Positions 18,907 to 27,642 of a DNA stretch of 64,000 nt are shown here, in pieces. Numbering within the stretch: position 1 is the stretch's first letter; each line of letters opens with the position of its first letter. Origin of the DNA: Syntrophomonas palmitatica JCM 14374 (GTDB taxonomy: Bacteria > Bacillota > Syntrophomonadia > Syntrophomonadales > Syntrophomonadaceae); contig NZ_BBCE01000019.1 in the NCBI RefSeq assembly GCF_001311885.1, positions 1 through 64,000 on the forward strand, read 5' to 3'. Under the pieces are notes generated by a model. The model had not been told where the DNA came from, did not search any database, and saw only the letters and a program-made list of their open reading frames with translations. The position numbers and the translations under genes were made by a program.

Positions 18907-19506
18907 CTAGAGCGGAAAGATGAACATAATAGACACCTGCACCAATCCAATAATCAGTCCCAGAACTCCGCCGAGGATTTCGATGAACTTAAGTTCCGGC
19001 GAAGATACACTCCAGATCATATCCTCTAACTGCTTCAAATCAAAAGCATTAACCTTATCTTCAACTATCTTTCTGATCTGAACTTCCTTAGTTAGATAGT
19101 CGCGGCCATATTCGATAATCTGATGCACCATGTTTTCAGCTTCCTGGCGCAGAATTTTCTCTAGAGTCTCACTGATAACCTGGACCACTTTAGCTGGTAT
19201 AAGGCGAGGCAGCAAATTATTCAGTCTGTCCCGCAGCAGCACCATGATGCGGCTAATAATCTTATCTCTTACATCTGGGGTATTGATTTTATCAAACAGG
19301 TCATCAATGCTTAGGAGCTGTTCCTCGACTAATTGTCCCAGACTGCTGGCAACCTGAGACCGCCTCTTGGGCAACACCCCATAAAGTTCAAAGAAGAACA
19401 GGTTTATAGGCTGCCGAGGCCAAAAGAGCATTTTAACTGCGACGACATTGGTGATATAACCTATTAAGGCACTGATAAGTGGTATTAATAATAACTGAAC
19501 TTTCAT
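18907..19506 (-). CDS. DUF445 family membrane protein
   Basis: Unknown-function membrane protein of 199 residues. An N-terminal helix with GYITNVVAVKMLFWPRQP is the DUF445/YheB-type signature. A long amphipathic helical middle follows, and a C-terminal hydrophobic segment (GGVLGLIIGLVQVSIMFIF) ends the protein. It is 27 bases upstream of thrS on the same strand, so thrS may be transcribed from its promoter. No catalytic motif is seen. Confidence 0.85.
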   Translation of the reverse strand: MKVQLLLIPLISALIGYITNVVAVKMLFWPRQPINLFFFELYGVLPKRRSQVASSLGQLVEEQLLSIDDLFDKINTPDVRDKIISRIMVLLRDRLNNLLPRLIPAKVVQVISETLEKILRQEAENMVHQIIEYGRDYLTKEVQIRKIVEDKVNAFDLKQLEDMIWSVSSPELKFIEILGGVLGLIIGLVQVSIMFIFPL

Positions 19507-19604
19507 GCCATCACCTGAACTATATCTATCGCTGTTGATTACCTAAAGAATATATCAGATTTTGCTATATATCGCAATGAAGTAACGACTTCAACAGAAT
19601 ATCG

Positions 19605-19636
19605 CGCAAAAAATAAGGATTGAATAATCCTTATTT
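19605..19636 (-). terminator. intrinsic terminator after the HD-GYP gene
   Basis: AAATAAGGATT pairs with AATCCTTATTT (19611-19636), and the minus strand continues with TTTTTT. It lies 34 bases past the stop codon of the HD-GYP gene. Confidence 0.85.
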
Positions 19637-19669
19637 ATTGGCAGATCATATTATTCTGCTATAAACAAT

Positions 19670-20278
19670 TTAATACAGCGGTTTTCCTTTATACCAGGTG
19701 ATTACCTGATGAACAATCTCTTCATCAAATTGAGTACCGCAATAATTTATTAATTTCAACAGGGCTCGTCCTATAGAATAGATATCGTCCCTGAAAGGGC
19801 GCGGACTCATCATAGCGTCAAGCGCATCAGCAATAGCCACTATTCTCGCATCAAATGGTATTTGTTCTCCCTGCAGCGCAAAAGGATACCCGCTCCCATC
19901 CATATGTTCATGATGATAAAGTACAACTGGAATTGTTGTTTCCAGAGAAGAATCATTAAGGGAATTAATTAAATCAGTCCCTATTTGCGGATGTTGTTTG
20001 ACTAAACCCCACTCCTCATCGGTAAGACCTTCCTTTTTTCTAAACACTTCAATCGGCAGTTTTATTTTACCCAGGTCATGAATAAGTGCAGCATTGTATA
20101 TCAGCAGGATGCGTTTTCTGCTTAGACCGATTATTTGCCCAATCATTACGCTATTTTGAGCTACTTTTTGACAATGATAATATGTATCCACATCATAATT
20201 GTATATAAGATTTTGTATACACTTCATTTGTTCAGAAACTGGACCAGTTATATTCAATGATTTCTTTCTCTTTGTCAC
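19670..20278 (-). CDS. HD-GYP domain protein (probable cyclic-di-GMP phosphodiesterase)
   Basis: The 202-residue protein is essentially one HD-GYP domain. The metal-binding HD appears as ALIHDLGKIKLP. The distal motifs HHEHMDGSGYP and IVAIADALDAMMSPRPFRD are the hallmark of HD-GYP enzymes that hydrolyse cyclic di-GMP. No receiver or sensor domain precedes it, so regulation would be by expression or partners. Start is GTG 20278 behind GGGGTGG. It is transcribed divergently from the methyltransferase island. Confidence 0.88.
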   Translation of the reverse strand: MTKRKKSLNITGPVSEQMKCIQNLIYNYDVDTYYHCQKVAQNSVMIGQIIGLSRKRILLIYNAALIHDLGKIKLPIEVFRKKEGLTDEEWGLVKQHPQIGTDLINSLNDSSLETTIPVVLYHHEHMDGSGYPFALQGEQIPFDARIVAIADALDAMMSPRPFRDDIYSIGRALLKLINYCGTQFDEEIVHQVITWYKGKPLY

Positions 20279-20448
20279 AACTAAACCACCCCTACATACA
20301 GAATTATATCATAAATCCCGATTTGTGTGTTTCATTCATTACCATTAGCACTGTTTGCAGGAATATTAATTATATTTTGGTATATTGTCAAAGAACTCTG
20401 TACATTTTATTATATAAATTATTCTTATATATATAATTACGTTTTTTA

Positions 20449-20477
20449 TTTACACTTTGATTGTATATTCGTATAAT
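20449..20477 (+). promoter_or_regulatory. sigma-A-type promoter of the methyltransferase island
   Basis: TTTACA (20449-20454), a 17-base spacer and a perfect TATAAT (20472-20477) precede the first island gene at 20512. This is the best vegetative promoter in the window. No riboswitch or T-box lies between it and the start codon. Confidence 0.8.
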
Positions 20478-20511
20478 AATTAAGAATTAATGGGCAAGTT
20501 GGTGTGTTTTC

Positions 20512-21282
20512 ATGAATTATGTCGGCATTGATATAGGATCAACTGCCGCAAAAACAATTGTTTATGACGGAGAAAAGATAATTGCGTCCTTCGTTATGCC
20601 TACCGGTTGGAACAGCAAGGAAACTGCAGCACGTATTAAAGGTCACTTGGAATATCTGGGGTTTAATGTTACGTCCCCAGATATTAAAACAATCGCAACC
20701 GGTTATGGGCGCATTTCGGTTGAATATGCCGATATGGTTTTAACTGAAATTACCTGTCATGGCAAAGGCGGTTATCATTTATTTTCCCAGGATAGCTTGA
20801 TCATTGACGTGGGAGGCCAGGATACTAAAGTCATTACTATAAAAAACGGGATGGTTTCCAACTTTTTGATGAATGATAAATGTTCTGCCGGTACTGGCAA
20901 GTTCATTGAGATAATGGCCAATCGTTTGGCAGTAGATATTGACGAGCTTTTTTCCTTGGCTGAATGCGGTACACCCATACCGATCAGTTCAATGTGTACA
21001 GTCTTTGCTGAGTCAGAAATAATTAGTCATATTGGCGCTGGAACATTAAAAACTGATTTGGCCGCTGGTATTGTACAATCTGTGGTATCGCGGGTAGCTT
21101 TGCTGGTGGAAAGGCATGATATAAAGAACATCTGTGTTTTAACCGGAGGATTGAGTCATAACCAATACTTCAGGAAGCAGCTTGGAGCAAAACTGGGGCG
21201 AGAGATTCACACTCATGATCTGGGGAAATATGCCGGCGCGTTGGGGGCAGCACTGATTGCGGCAGATAAATTCAAATATTAA
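20512..21282 (+). CDS. BadF/HgdC-type ATP-dependent activator (YjiL/DCCP-reductase-like)
   Basis: ASKHA-fold ATPase that, in known relatives, is a homodimer with one [4Fe-4S] cluster and uses ATP hydrolysis to inject a low-potential electron into a 2-hydroxyacyl-CoA dehydratase or double-cubane cluster protein. The ATP-binding IGIDIGSTAAK-type motif opens the protein. The two cluster cysteines are in NDKCSAGTGKF and SSMCTVFAESE, and LTGGLSHN forms the second phosphate motif. The 256-residue length matches the single-domain activators. It starts the island, 35 bases after the -10 element, and its partner follows 14 bases later. Confidence 0.92.
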   Translation: MNYVGIDIGSTAAKTIVYDGEKIIASFVMPTGWNSKETAARIKGHLEYLGFNVTSPDIKTIATGYGRISVEYADMVLTEITCHGKGGYHLFSQDSLIIDVGGQDTKVITIKNGMVSNFLMNDKCSAGTGKFIEIMANRLAVDIDELFSLAECGTPIPISSMCTVFAESEIISHIGAGTLKTDLAAGIVQSVVSRVALLVERHDIKNICVLTGGLSHNQYFRKQLGAKLGREIHTHDLGKYAGALGAALIAADKFKY

Positions 21283-21296
21283 AGTGAGGCAGAATA

Positions 21297-22445
21297 ATGT
21301 TAAATCTACCCGAGAATTTCAAAAGCTATTCGCAAGCCCGACAGGAAGGTTTCATACGCTTAAAAGAATTAAAGGAATCAGGCAAAAAGGTGATAGGGGT
21401 ATTTTGCTCTTATACTCCTACTGAGTTGATTCTGGCAGCTGGTGCAATTCCAGTAAGTTTGTGCGGAGCCATCGAGGAACCTATACCCTTTGCAGAAAAA
21501 ACCCTGCCCAAGAACCTGTGTCCACTCATTAAATCGAGTTATGGTTTTGCCGCCTCCGACACCTGCCCCTATTTCTATTTCTCGGATTTGGTGGTCGGAG
21601 AAACAACATGCGATGGTAAAAAGAAGATGTTTGAGTGGATGAATGAACTAAAGCCCACCCATGTTATGCAACTGCCGCCGGGAAGGACCAGCAGTTTGTC
21701 GCTGACTACCTGGCACAGAGAAATGCAGCGGCTAAAAGAAGTCCTGTCTCTGGCACTGCAGGTTGAAATAACCGATGATGAACTACGCCAGGCTATCCAT
21801 CTCAAGAACCGGGAGAGGAAGGCTATTCTTGATTTTTTTGAAATCGGCAGACTAAAGCCTACTCCGCTTTCTGGATATGAAATCAATACCCTGATCGACA
21901 ACAACAGTTTTCTGTTTGATACCGAAGAAAAGATCGCGATATTAGAAAAACGGACGGCTGAGTTGCGAGAGGACTTCGAGAAAAACTTTAAAGGAAAACA
22001 CTCTCCTCCACGGATATTAATTACCGGCTGTCCTACGGGCGGCGTTCGGGAAAAGATCATCCGCCGGATTGAAGAACTGGGAGCCGACATTGTGGGCTTT
22101 GAAAACTGTTCGGGGCCGCGGGAACAAAAAGATCTGGTGGACGAAAACAAAGACCCCTTACTGGCTCTAGCCGAAAAATACCTGCGGGTAAATTGTTCGG
22201 TAATGAGTCCCAATCCCCAGCGCATCGAGGCTATGGATGAAATGATCGAAGATTACCAGGTGGACGGCGTAATCGAGGTGATCCTTCAGGCCTGCCACAC
22301 CTTTGCCATTGAATCAAGTCGGGTAAGGAAATTTGTAACCGAGCAAAAGCATCTACCCTATCTTTGCCTGGAAACCGATTATTCCCAGGGCGATACCGGT
22401 CAAATAGACACCAGGGTCAGCGCTTTTTTGGAGATGCTTACTTAG
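21297..22445 (+). CDS. double-cubane cluster / 2-hydroxyacyl-CoA dehydratase D-like protein (YjiM-like)
   Basis: 382-residue member of the HgdB/FldC superfamily, paired with its activator as in yjiL-yjiM and the double-cubane cluster proteins (DCCP). Conserved cysteines occur in FCSYTP, SLCGA, KNLCP, SDTCPYF and ETTCDGKKK, consistent with an Fe-S double cubane. No second dehydratase subunit (HgdA-like) and no CoA-transferase is present, which argues against a classical dehydratase and for the DCCP group, known to reduce small molecules in vitro. The physiological substrate is unknown. AGTGAGG precedes ATG 21297. Confidence 0.85.
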   Translation: MLNLPENFKSYSQARQEGFIRLKELKESGKKVIGVFCSYTPTELILAAGAIPVSLCGAIEEPIPFAEKTLPKNLCPLIKSSYGFAASDTCPYFYFSDLVVGETTCDGKKKMFEWMNELKPTHVMQLPPGRTSSLSLTTWHREMQRLKEVLSLALQVEITDDELRQAIHLKNRERKAILDFFEIGRLKPTPLSGYEINTLIDNNSFLFDTEEKIAILEKRTAELREDFEKNFKGKHSPPRILITGCPTGGVREKIIRRIEELGADIVGFENCSGPREQKDLVDENKDPLLALAEKYLRVNCSVMSPNPQRIEAMDEMIEDYQVDGVIEVILQACHTFAIESSRVRKFVTEQKHLPYLCLETDYSQGDTGQIDTRVSAFLEMLT

Positions 22446-22542
22446 TTGAAAGCAGATTTAATGAAGATATTCTTCTGGTGGATTTACCCTCATTATTTTT
22501 CAGGTATTACCCTTTATACCTTGATAGGAGGCATATCTACCC

Positions 22543-23198
22543 ATGAAAAAACATGAGATATTAGATGGTTTAGCCAGGGCAGTAGTAAACATGGATACTG
22601 ATTCAGTCATTAACCTGGCGCAAAAATCATTAGAAATGATGATTCCAGCGGAAGAAGCCATAGAAAATGGACTGTCTCGGGGAATGGAGATAGTGGGAGA
22701 TCTATTTGCCGCCGCCGAATATTTTGTCCCCGAGGTTGTTGTTTGTGCTGATACCATGTACGCCGGTTTAAATATTCTCAAACCTGCTGTGATCAGGCAG
22801 ATCAAACCCAAGGGAAAAATTGTAATAGGTGTGGTTGAAGGAGATACTCATGATATAGCAAGAATATTGTTGCCATGATGCTAGAAGCAGGCGGGTTTGA
22901 GGTTATTGATCTGGGCCGGAATGTTCCTCTGCATAATTTCTCCCGATGCGCCCTGGAAGTAGATGCAGACATCATAGCCTTATCATCACTAATGACCACT
23001 ACAATGGAAGGAATGAAGCAGGTAGTAGATGATGTTTCTGCTATATCTTCTGATCGGCGCCCCTATGTTTTGGTCGGAGGCGCTCCAATCACTCCAGCAT
23101 TTGCCCGCCGCATTGGAGCTGATGCCTATGCTCCCAATGCTAACGCGGCCGTTAAGGCAGCTAGAGAACTACTGGGTTTGAAAGACAAAAAAGAATGA
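22543..23198 (+). CDS. corrinoid protein of methyltransferase system (frame broken near 22860)
   Basis: Carries the methyl group on cobalt between methyltransferases. The N-terminal helical cap (about residues 1-90; DLFAAAEYFVPEV) precedes the B12-binding Rossmann domain with the cobalt-ligand motif DTHDIG and the later GGAPITPAFA. As written, the frame ends in EGDTHDIARILLP. Restoring one G (ATAGGCAAGAAT) yields DTHDIGKNIVAMMLEAGGF and a 218-residue protein of the usual MtaC/MtbC size. A good TAGGAGG site precedes ATG 22543. It lies between the DCCP pair and the ABC transporter. Confidence 0.92.
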
Positions 23199-23367
23199 TC
23201 AGTATTATTTCAAATATTCATCAAATTATATTTTTCAAGCAGTAATTAAGCGCCTGGTCTGTAAATCAAAGGAGGTGAGTTTGGGTCAAATATAAAACTC
23301 AGTATACCAACTGGTGGTATGGTCTATAAACCGTTCGAATCGACTAACTAATAAAGGAGATTGATTA

Positions 23368-24693
23368 ATGAAAAGCAAGAAAATACTCGCATTTATACTC
23401 TTATTAATATTTAGTATGACAATTGTGGCCGGATGCGGCAACGCAAAAAAAGAATCATCACAAAATGAAGTTGTTACTGTGAAATTCTCCTATCCTCCGT
23501 TTGGGTATGATTCTAAGAAGGAAGATGCTTTTTGGAAAAAGTATATTGCCGAGTTTGAAAAACAAAATCCTAATATCAAAATCGAACAGACAGTTGAAAG
23601 CTGGGACAATGATGGGGTCTTCCTTAAATGGCAGGCAGCTTTTCAGTCCAAAGATACCCCCGATATCGGTTATGCCAGTCCTTCAAATGTTATTGGTTAT
23701 GCCTTAAAAGGCAGATTATTACCAGTAACCGATGTGGTAAATGAATTGGGCGGAGACAGCGCATTTTCCAGCGCGATGAAATATTTTAAAACCGGTGGAG
23801 AATGGTATGCAGTACCGAATTGTGACGCAGCCGTAGTTTTAGCTTACCGCAAAGATCTGCTTAAAGCAGCCGGCTTCGAAAACCCTCCCAAGACTTGGGA
23901 CGAATTGGTTGAGGTTGCTAAAGCTACTACAAAAAACGGTGTTTATGGTTTGGGCATGTTTACTGGTGACAATATATTGACTGACCAGATTATATCTGCA
24001 TTGATGGTAGCATCAGGCGGTAAAATGCTGGATGACAAAGGAAACGTTGCTCTAAATTCTCCAGAGAACTTAAGGGCATTAAAATATATGACTGATCTCG
24101 TTAAGGTTCATAAGGTAGTCCCCCCCAGCGCCAACGACTGGAAGTATGGAGATGATGTAAACGTAATCGGTTCAGGGAAAGTGGCTATGGACTTCATGTG
24201 GGCTGGATACGGCACCTTGTTAGAAACCATGTTTCCCAAGGATTACAAAAATATAGGCTTTACAACGATACCGGTCGGTCCTTCCGGTCATTCCGGAAGT
24301 TGGTCAGGAGCAGGCGGATTCTTCATGTTTAAGGATGCTAAGCATCCGGCAGAAGCCAAGAAGTTTATCAAATTTATGAGTCGTCCCGAGATCAGCAAAG
24401 AATGGTGCATTATTTCCGGCAATGTATCTCCTTTCATCACCATTGCCCAGGACCCTGATCTTACCAAATATGAATGGTATCGGGCGACTGCCCAACAATC
24501 GCCGACTACCGTAAATCTGGGTTGGGATTACGGGATAGTATATGGAATGGATATCTTGCGTACCGCTCATTATCCGGCCAAAGCAGTGGTAGAAATACTT
24601 GAAAACAAGAAAACTCCAGAGCAGGCTTTAGCAGACCTGGACACTCGCGTTAAGGATGTGCTGGCTAAAGCCAAGGCGCAAAACACCAAGTAA
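23368..24693 (+). CDS. ABC transporter substrate-binding lipoprotein (family 1, carbohydrate type)
   Basis: Extracellular solute receptor of the island's importer. Its lipoprotein signal (MKSKKI, a hydrophobic core, VAGC with Cys near residue 23) is followed by a two-lobe family 1 binding protein of about 415 residues, with the typical WKYGDDVNVIGSGKVAMDFMW-like region and a C-terminal helix bundle. Family 1 receptors usually bind sugars, sugar alcohols or glycerol phosphates, but this does not fix the ligand. A strong AAGGAG precedes ATG 23368. The preceding 169 bases hold an ATACCA/TGGTAT inverted repeat (23306-23322) that might be an operator. Confidence 0.93.
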   Translation: MKSKKILAFILLLIFSMTIVAGCGNAKKESSQNEVVTVKFSYPPFGYDSKKEDAFWKKYIAEFEKQNPNIKIEQTVESWDNDGVFLKWQAAFQSKDTPDIGYASPSNVIGYALKGRLLPVTDVVNELGGDSAFSSAMKYFKTGGEWYAVPNCDAAVVLAYRKDLLKAAGFENPPKTWDELVEVAKATTKNGVYGLGMFTGDNILTDQIISALMVASGGKMLDDKGNVALNSPENLRALKYMTDLVKVHKVVPPSANDWKYGDDVNVIGSGKVAMDFMWAGYGTLLETMFPKDYKNIGFTTIPVGPSGHSGSWSGAGGFFMFKDAKHPAEAKKFIKFMSRPEISKEWCIISGNVSPFITIAQDPDLTKYEWYRATAQQSPTTVNLGWDYGIVYGMDILRTAHYPAKAVVEILENKKTPEQALADLDTRVKDVLAKAKAQNTK

Positions 24694-24735
24694 ACTCTTT
24701 TAATGGTAAAGAAATATCAAATGTAATCCCTGTTG

Positions 24736-24764
24736 TTTGGGGCTGGAGGTCTTCTGGCCCCAAA
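24736..24764 (+). other. stem-loop between binding-protein and permease genes
   Basis: TTTGGGGC pairs with GCCCCAAA around a 13-base loop, about 45 bases after the binding-protein stop. Such hairpins often protect the 3' end of the receptor mRNA and lower permease expression. There is no T-run, so full termination is unlikely. Confidence 0.55.
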
Positions 24765-24814
24765 TAATACGGTTGTTAGCTAATAAACGTTAATCTACTT
24801 TGGGGTAGCAGATT

Positions 24815-25711
24815 ATGGACGGAACTGGGATAAAAAGAATGCGACTTGATAAACCGGTGTTTTATATTGCACCAGCCATATTAAGTATCCTGTTGGTTAT
24901 GGTATATCCGTTGGGAGAAGGCATATATATCGGTCTTACCGATCGGCTGTTTACCTATGACCATTACTCTTTTATCGGATTGCAAAATTATTTTGATCTG
25001 TGCCATGATGAATTGTTCGGTCTGTCTTTGTTCAATTCGCTCAAGTTAACGGCTATCAGTGTGGTGGGCAGCCTGCTGCTGGGCCTGCTGCTCGCTTTAT
25101 TACTAAATAATGATGCGAAGTATATCAAGGTTTTCAGGGGGTTGCTGTTCATACCCTGGGTCATGCCTTCCATGGTAACGGCCCTGATATTTCGCTGGGT
25201 CTATAATGATTTTTACGGTTATGCCAACTTTGTCCTGGTTAAATACCACATCATACAAGCCCCGGTCAATCTCCTGGCTGATCAGTCCCTGGCCTGGGTA
25301 GGCATCAGCATGCCGATGATCTGGCATCACTACCCCTTCGTAATGGTCTTCTTCCTGGCTACCCTGCAAACCATTGATAAAACTCTGTATGAAGCTGCTC
25401 AGATCGATGGAGCCAACCGCTGGCAAGCTTTTTGGACCGTGACCTTCCCCGCTATGAAGCCTGCCATCATTATTGTGACCATATTGGAGATCATATGGAA
25501 TTTCTGTTCCTTTGATTTGGTTTACCTGCTGACCCATGGAGGCCCTTTCAACTCAACACTTACTCTTAGTGTGTATATATACCAAAAGGCCTTTGAGTAC
25601 AAGGTTTTGGGTATGGCTTCCGCCATGTCAACTATTATGTTCATTTTGTTATTCAGTTTTACTATGCTGTATTTTTGGACCATAAGAAGGAACCAGGTTT
25701 ATGAAAATTAG
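24815..25711 (+). CDS. ABC transporter permease, UgpA/MalF type
   Basis: First membrane subunit of the importer, 298 residues with six predicted helices starting near residue 14 (FYIAPAILSILLVMVYP). The EAA loop YEAAQIDGANRWQAFWTVTFP (about residues 190-210) contacts the ATPase. Short for MalF and typical of sugar or glycerol-phosphate permeases. It overlaps the second permease gene by 11 bases. Start ATG 24815 follows a GGGGTAG-type site. Confidence 0.94.
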   Translation: MDGTGIKRMRLDKPVFYIAPAILSILLVMVYPLGEGIYIGLTDRLFTYDHYSFIGLQNYFDLCHDELFGLSLFNSLKLTAISVVGSLLLGLLLALLLNNDAKYIKVFRGLLFIPWVMPSMVTALIFRWVYNDFYGYANFVLVKYHIIQAPVNLLADQSLAWVGISMPMIWHHYPFVMVFFLATLQTIDKTLYEAAQIDGANRWQAFWTVTFPAMKPAIIIVTILEIIWNFCSFDLVYLLTHGGPFNSTLTLSVYIYQKAFEYKVLGMASAMSTIMFILLFSFTMLYFWTIRRNQVYEN

Positions 25712-26537
25712 AAGCAATCTGCTTTTCAATACTATTAAATTACTCATTCTTGGTTTGATTGCTTTTGTATTATCATTTCCCATTATCATTGCTTTCTTTA
25801 CCGCTCTGAAGCCGCCGGGGGAAATATTCACGGCTGAACCCTCTATACTCCCCCATATCTATACTCTGCAGAATTATATTGACCTGTTCAGTATTAGAGA
25901 ATTTCCCAACTATTTGCTAAACAGCCTGCTGGTTGCCAGTACGACTGCGCTGATAACCCTTATTATTGCCTCACTGGCGGCTTGTGCTATCGTATGGATG
26001 AAGTTCCCGGCCAAACAAATGATAGTACGCTCAATATTGTTCACCTATATGTTTCCAGAGATTTTGTTGGTGATTCCCTTGTTTCTATTGTGCTACCACC
26101 TGAACCTGGTTGATACCAAGGCCGGACTGGTATTAACCTACCTGTCGTTTTCCCTGCCTTTCAGTATATGGATGCTAAAATCATTCTTTGAATCCCTTTC
26201 GATTGAATTGATTGAGGCAGCCTTGCTGGATGGATGCAGTTATGCCAAATTGCTGCGGAAGGTGGTTCTACCAGTATCACTACCCGGAGTTACGGCGGTT
26301 ATGATCTTTTCATTCATATTGGCCTGGAGTGAATATCTCTTTGCCAACACCTTGATTGTAAGCGATACCAACCGAACCATTGCAATCGGTTTGCAAACCC
26401 TGCTCGGCTATTACCGAACTGATTACGGTTTGCTAACCGCAGCCAGCATGGTAATGGTCTTGCCAGTCTTAGCTTTTTTCATCGCGGTGCAAAAGTATTT
26501 TATCAAGGGTTTAACGGTGGGCGCAGTTAAGGAGTAA
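25701..26537 (+). CDS. ABC transporter permease, UgpE/MalG type
   Basis: Second membrane subunit, 278 residues, six helices. The EAA loop is IEAALLDGCSYAKLLRKVVLP (about residues 172-192). It is translationally coupled to the preceding permease, and AAGGAACCAGG precedes ATG 25701. The two permeases and the binding protein form a complete carbohydrate-type importer together with the ATPase at 28785. Confidence 0.94.
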   Translation: MKIRSNLLFNTIKLLILGLIAFVLSFPIIIAFFTALKPPGEIFTAEPSILPHIYTLQNYIDLFSIREFPNYLLNSLLVASTTALITLIIASLAACAIVWMKFPAKQMIVRSILFTYMFPEILLVIPLFLLCYHLNLVDTKAGLVLTYLSFSLPFSIWMLKSFFESLSIELIEAALLDGCSYAKLLRKVVLPVSLPGVTAVMIFSFILAWSEYLFANTLIVSDTNRTIAIGLQTLLGYYRTDYGLLTAASMVMVLPVLAFFIAVQKYFIKGLTVGAVKE

Positions 26538-26603
26538 TCGGTTGGCTTAATCGAAACATGCCGGGGGTGATTTGCTATCAGACCACAGAGCAAAACAGAT
26601 AAA

Positions 26604-27611
26604 ATGACTCCAAAAGAAAGAATGACTGCATTTTTAAGCGGCCAGGAGATCGATAGGCTGCCTTGCTGTCCTTCCCTGGGTGAAACCTGTGCGCCCTTGT
26701 TCGGGATGAAAACCAGCACATACTACCGTTCGGCTGAGTGCATGGCTGAAATTGAAATTGAGGTTTTTAATAGATTTAGACCGGACGGAGCAGGTATCGG
26801 CATGGGCCTGCGGGCTATGCCTGAAGCGATGGGGGCGAAAGTCGGCTATCCTGACTATGGCATTGCCTATATTCAAGAACCTTTGCTCAAAGACTATGAT
26901 GACATTAAACACCTAAGACGAATAGACCCCTGGCGGGACCCGTGTTTGTCGATGATTCTGCGAGCCAATCAAATGGTGCAGGATGCCATCGGCAATCAGG
27001 TTGCCGTATCTTCAGGGATAGTCGGCCCATTTACACTGGCAGCCGCTATCCGCGGGTTTGAAAATCTGCTCAGAGATATATATAAAAATCCCCAGGCCGT
27101 GCACGACATACTCGCCGTAGTAACCGAGAATAATCTGCGCTACATTGATTCTGCCTGTTCACTTGGACTAGGTACCGGAATCGGCGACCCGGTAGCTTCC
27201 GGGTCCATGATCAGTCCAGAGCATTTTCGGGAGTTTGCCAAACCTTACCTGAAAATATGTATTGACCGGATACGCAAATGGACCGGCAGCGGGGGCCGAC
27301 TGCATATATGCGGCAAAACCAAAAATCTGTGGAATGATATGGTCGATTGCGGAGCCAGCATTCTGAGTATTGACAATATTGAAGACCTGGAAGAAGCCAA
27401 ACAAGCGGTCGGTGACAGAGTCTGCCTGATGGGAAACGTTGACCCGGTCAAGACCATAAAAGAAGGAACAGTGGCTGATGTTCACCGGGAGGTGCGGGAG
27501 TGCATACGGAAAGCCCAAAATAACCCACGCGGATTTATCATCAGTTCCGGATGCCAGATTCCTATCGGTACCCCGGGGGCCAATATTCAAGCCATGATGG
27601 ACGCTGCCTGA
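26604..27611 (+). CDS. UroD-family methyltransferase 1 (MtaA/CmuA-like)
   Basis: TIM-barrel protein of the uroporphyrinogen decarboxylase superfamily. Its neighbours make it a corrinoid-dependent methyltransferase, not a heme enzyme. The zinc-site pattern H-x-C plus a later Cys, as in MtaA/MtbA, is present in LHICGKT and SSGCQIP. The 335 residues begin MTPKERMTAFLSGQEIDRLP, typical of the group. It may move a methyl group from substrate to corrinoid, or from corrinoid to an acceptor. The frame ends at TGA 27609 after NIQAMMDAA, but the same frame continues with IYGGSGEEALNEV to 27655, so the usual C-terminus may have been cut by a CGA-to-TGA change or error. Confidence 0.88.
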   Translation: MTPKERMTAFLSGQEIDRLPCCPSLGETCAPLFGMKTSTYYRSAECMAEIEIEVFNRFRPDGAGIGMGLRAMPEAMGAKVGYPDYGIAYIQEPLLKDYDDIKHLRRIDPWRDPCLSMILRANQMVQDAIGNQVAVSSGIVGPFTLAAAIRGFENLLRDIYKNPQAVHDILAVVTENNLRYIDSACSLGLGTGIGDPVASGSMISPEHFREFAKPYLKICIDRIRKWTGSGGRLHICGKTKNLWNDMVDCGASILSIDNIEDLEEAKQAVGDRVCLMGNVDPVKTIKEGTVADVHREVRECIRKAQNNPRGFIISSGCQIPIGTPGANIQAMMDAA

Positions 27612-27642
27612 ATCTACGGCGGCAGCGGGGAGGAAGCACTTA

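Noticed and set aside
20279-20511. Cobalamin riboswitch upstream of the corrinoid island
   Set aside because: No B12-box-like sequence or multi-stem leader is visible. Only a strong promoter and a short 5' end are present.
21575-22225. 216-codon antisense frame within the double-cubane-like gene
   Set aside because: Shadow frame rich in Ser/Arg/Phe. The plus-strand gene has full family similarity and conserved cysteines.
21297-22445. Classical 2-hydroxyacyl-CoA dehydratase
   Set aside because: Only one HgdB-like subunit, no HgdA-like partner and no CoA-transferase; length and pairing match the DCCP/YjiM group better.
27609-27611. Selenocysteine at the TGA in UroD 1
   Set aside because: No SECIS-like hairpin seen immediately after the codon, and the family has no Cys or Sec at this position.
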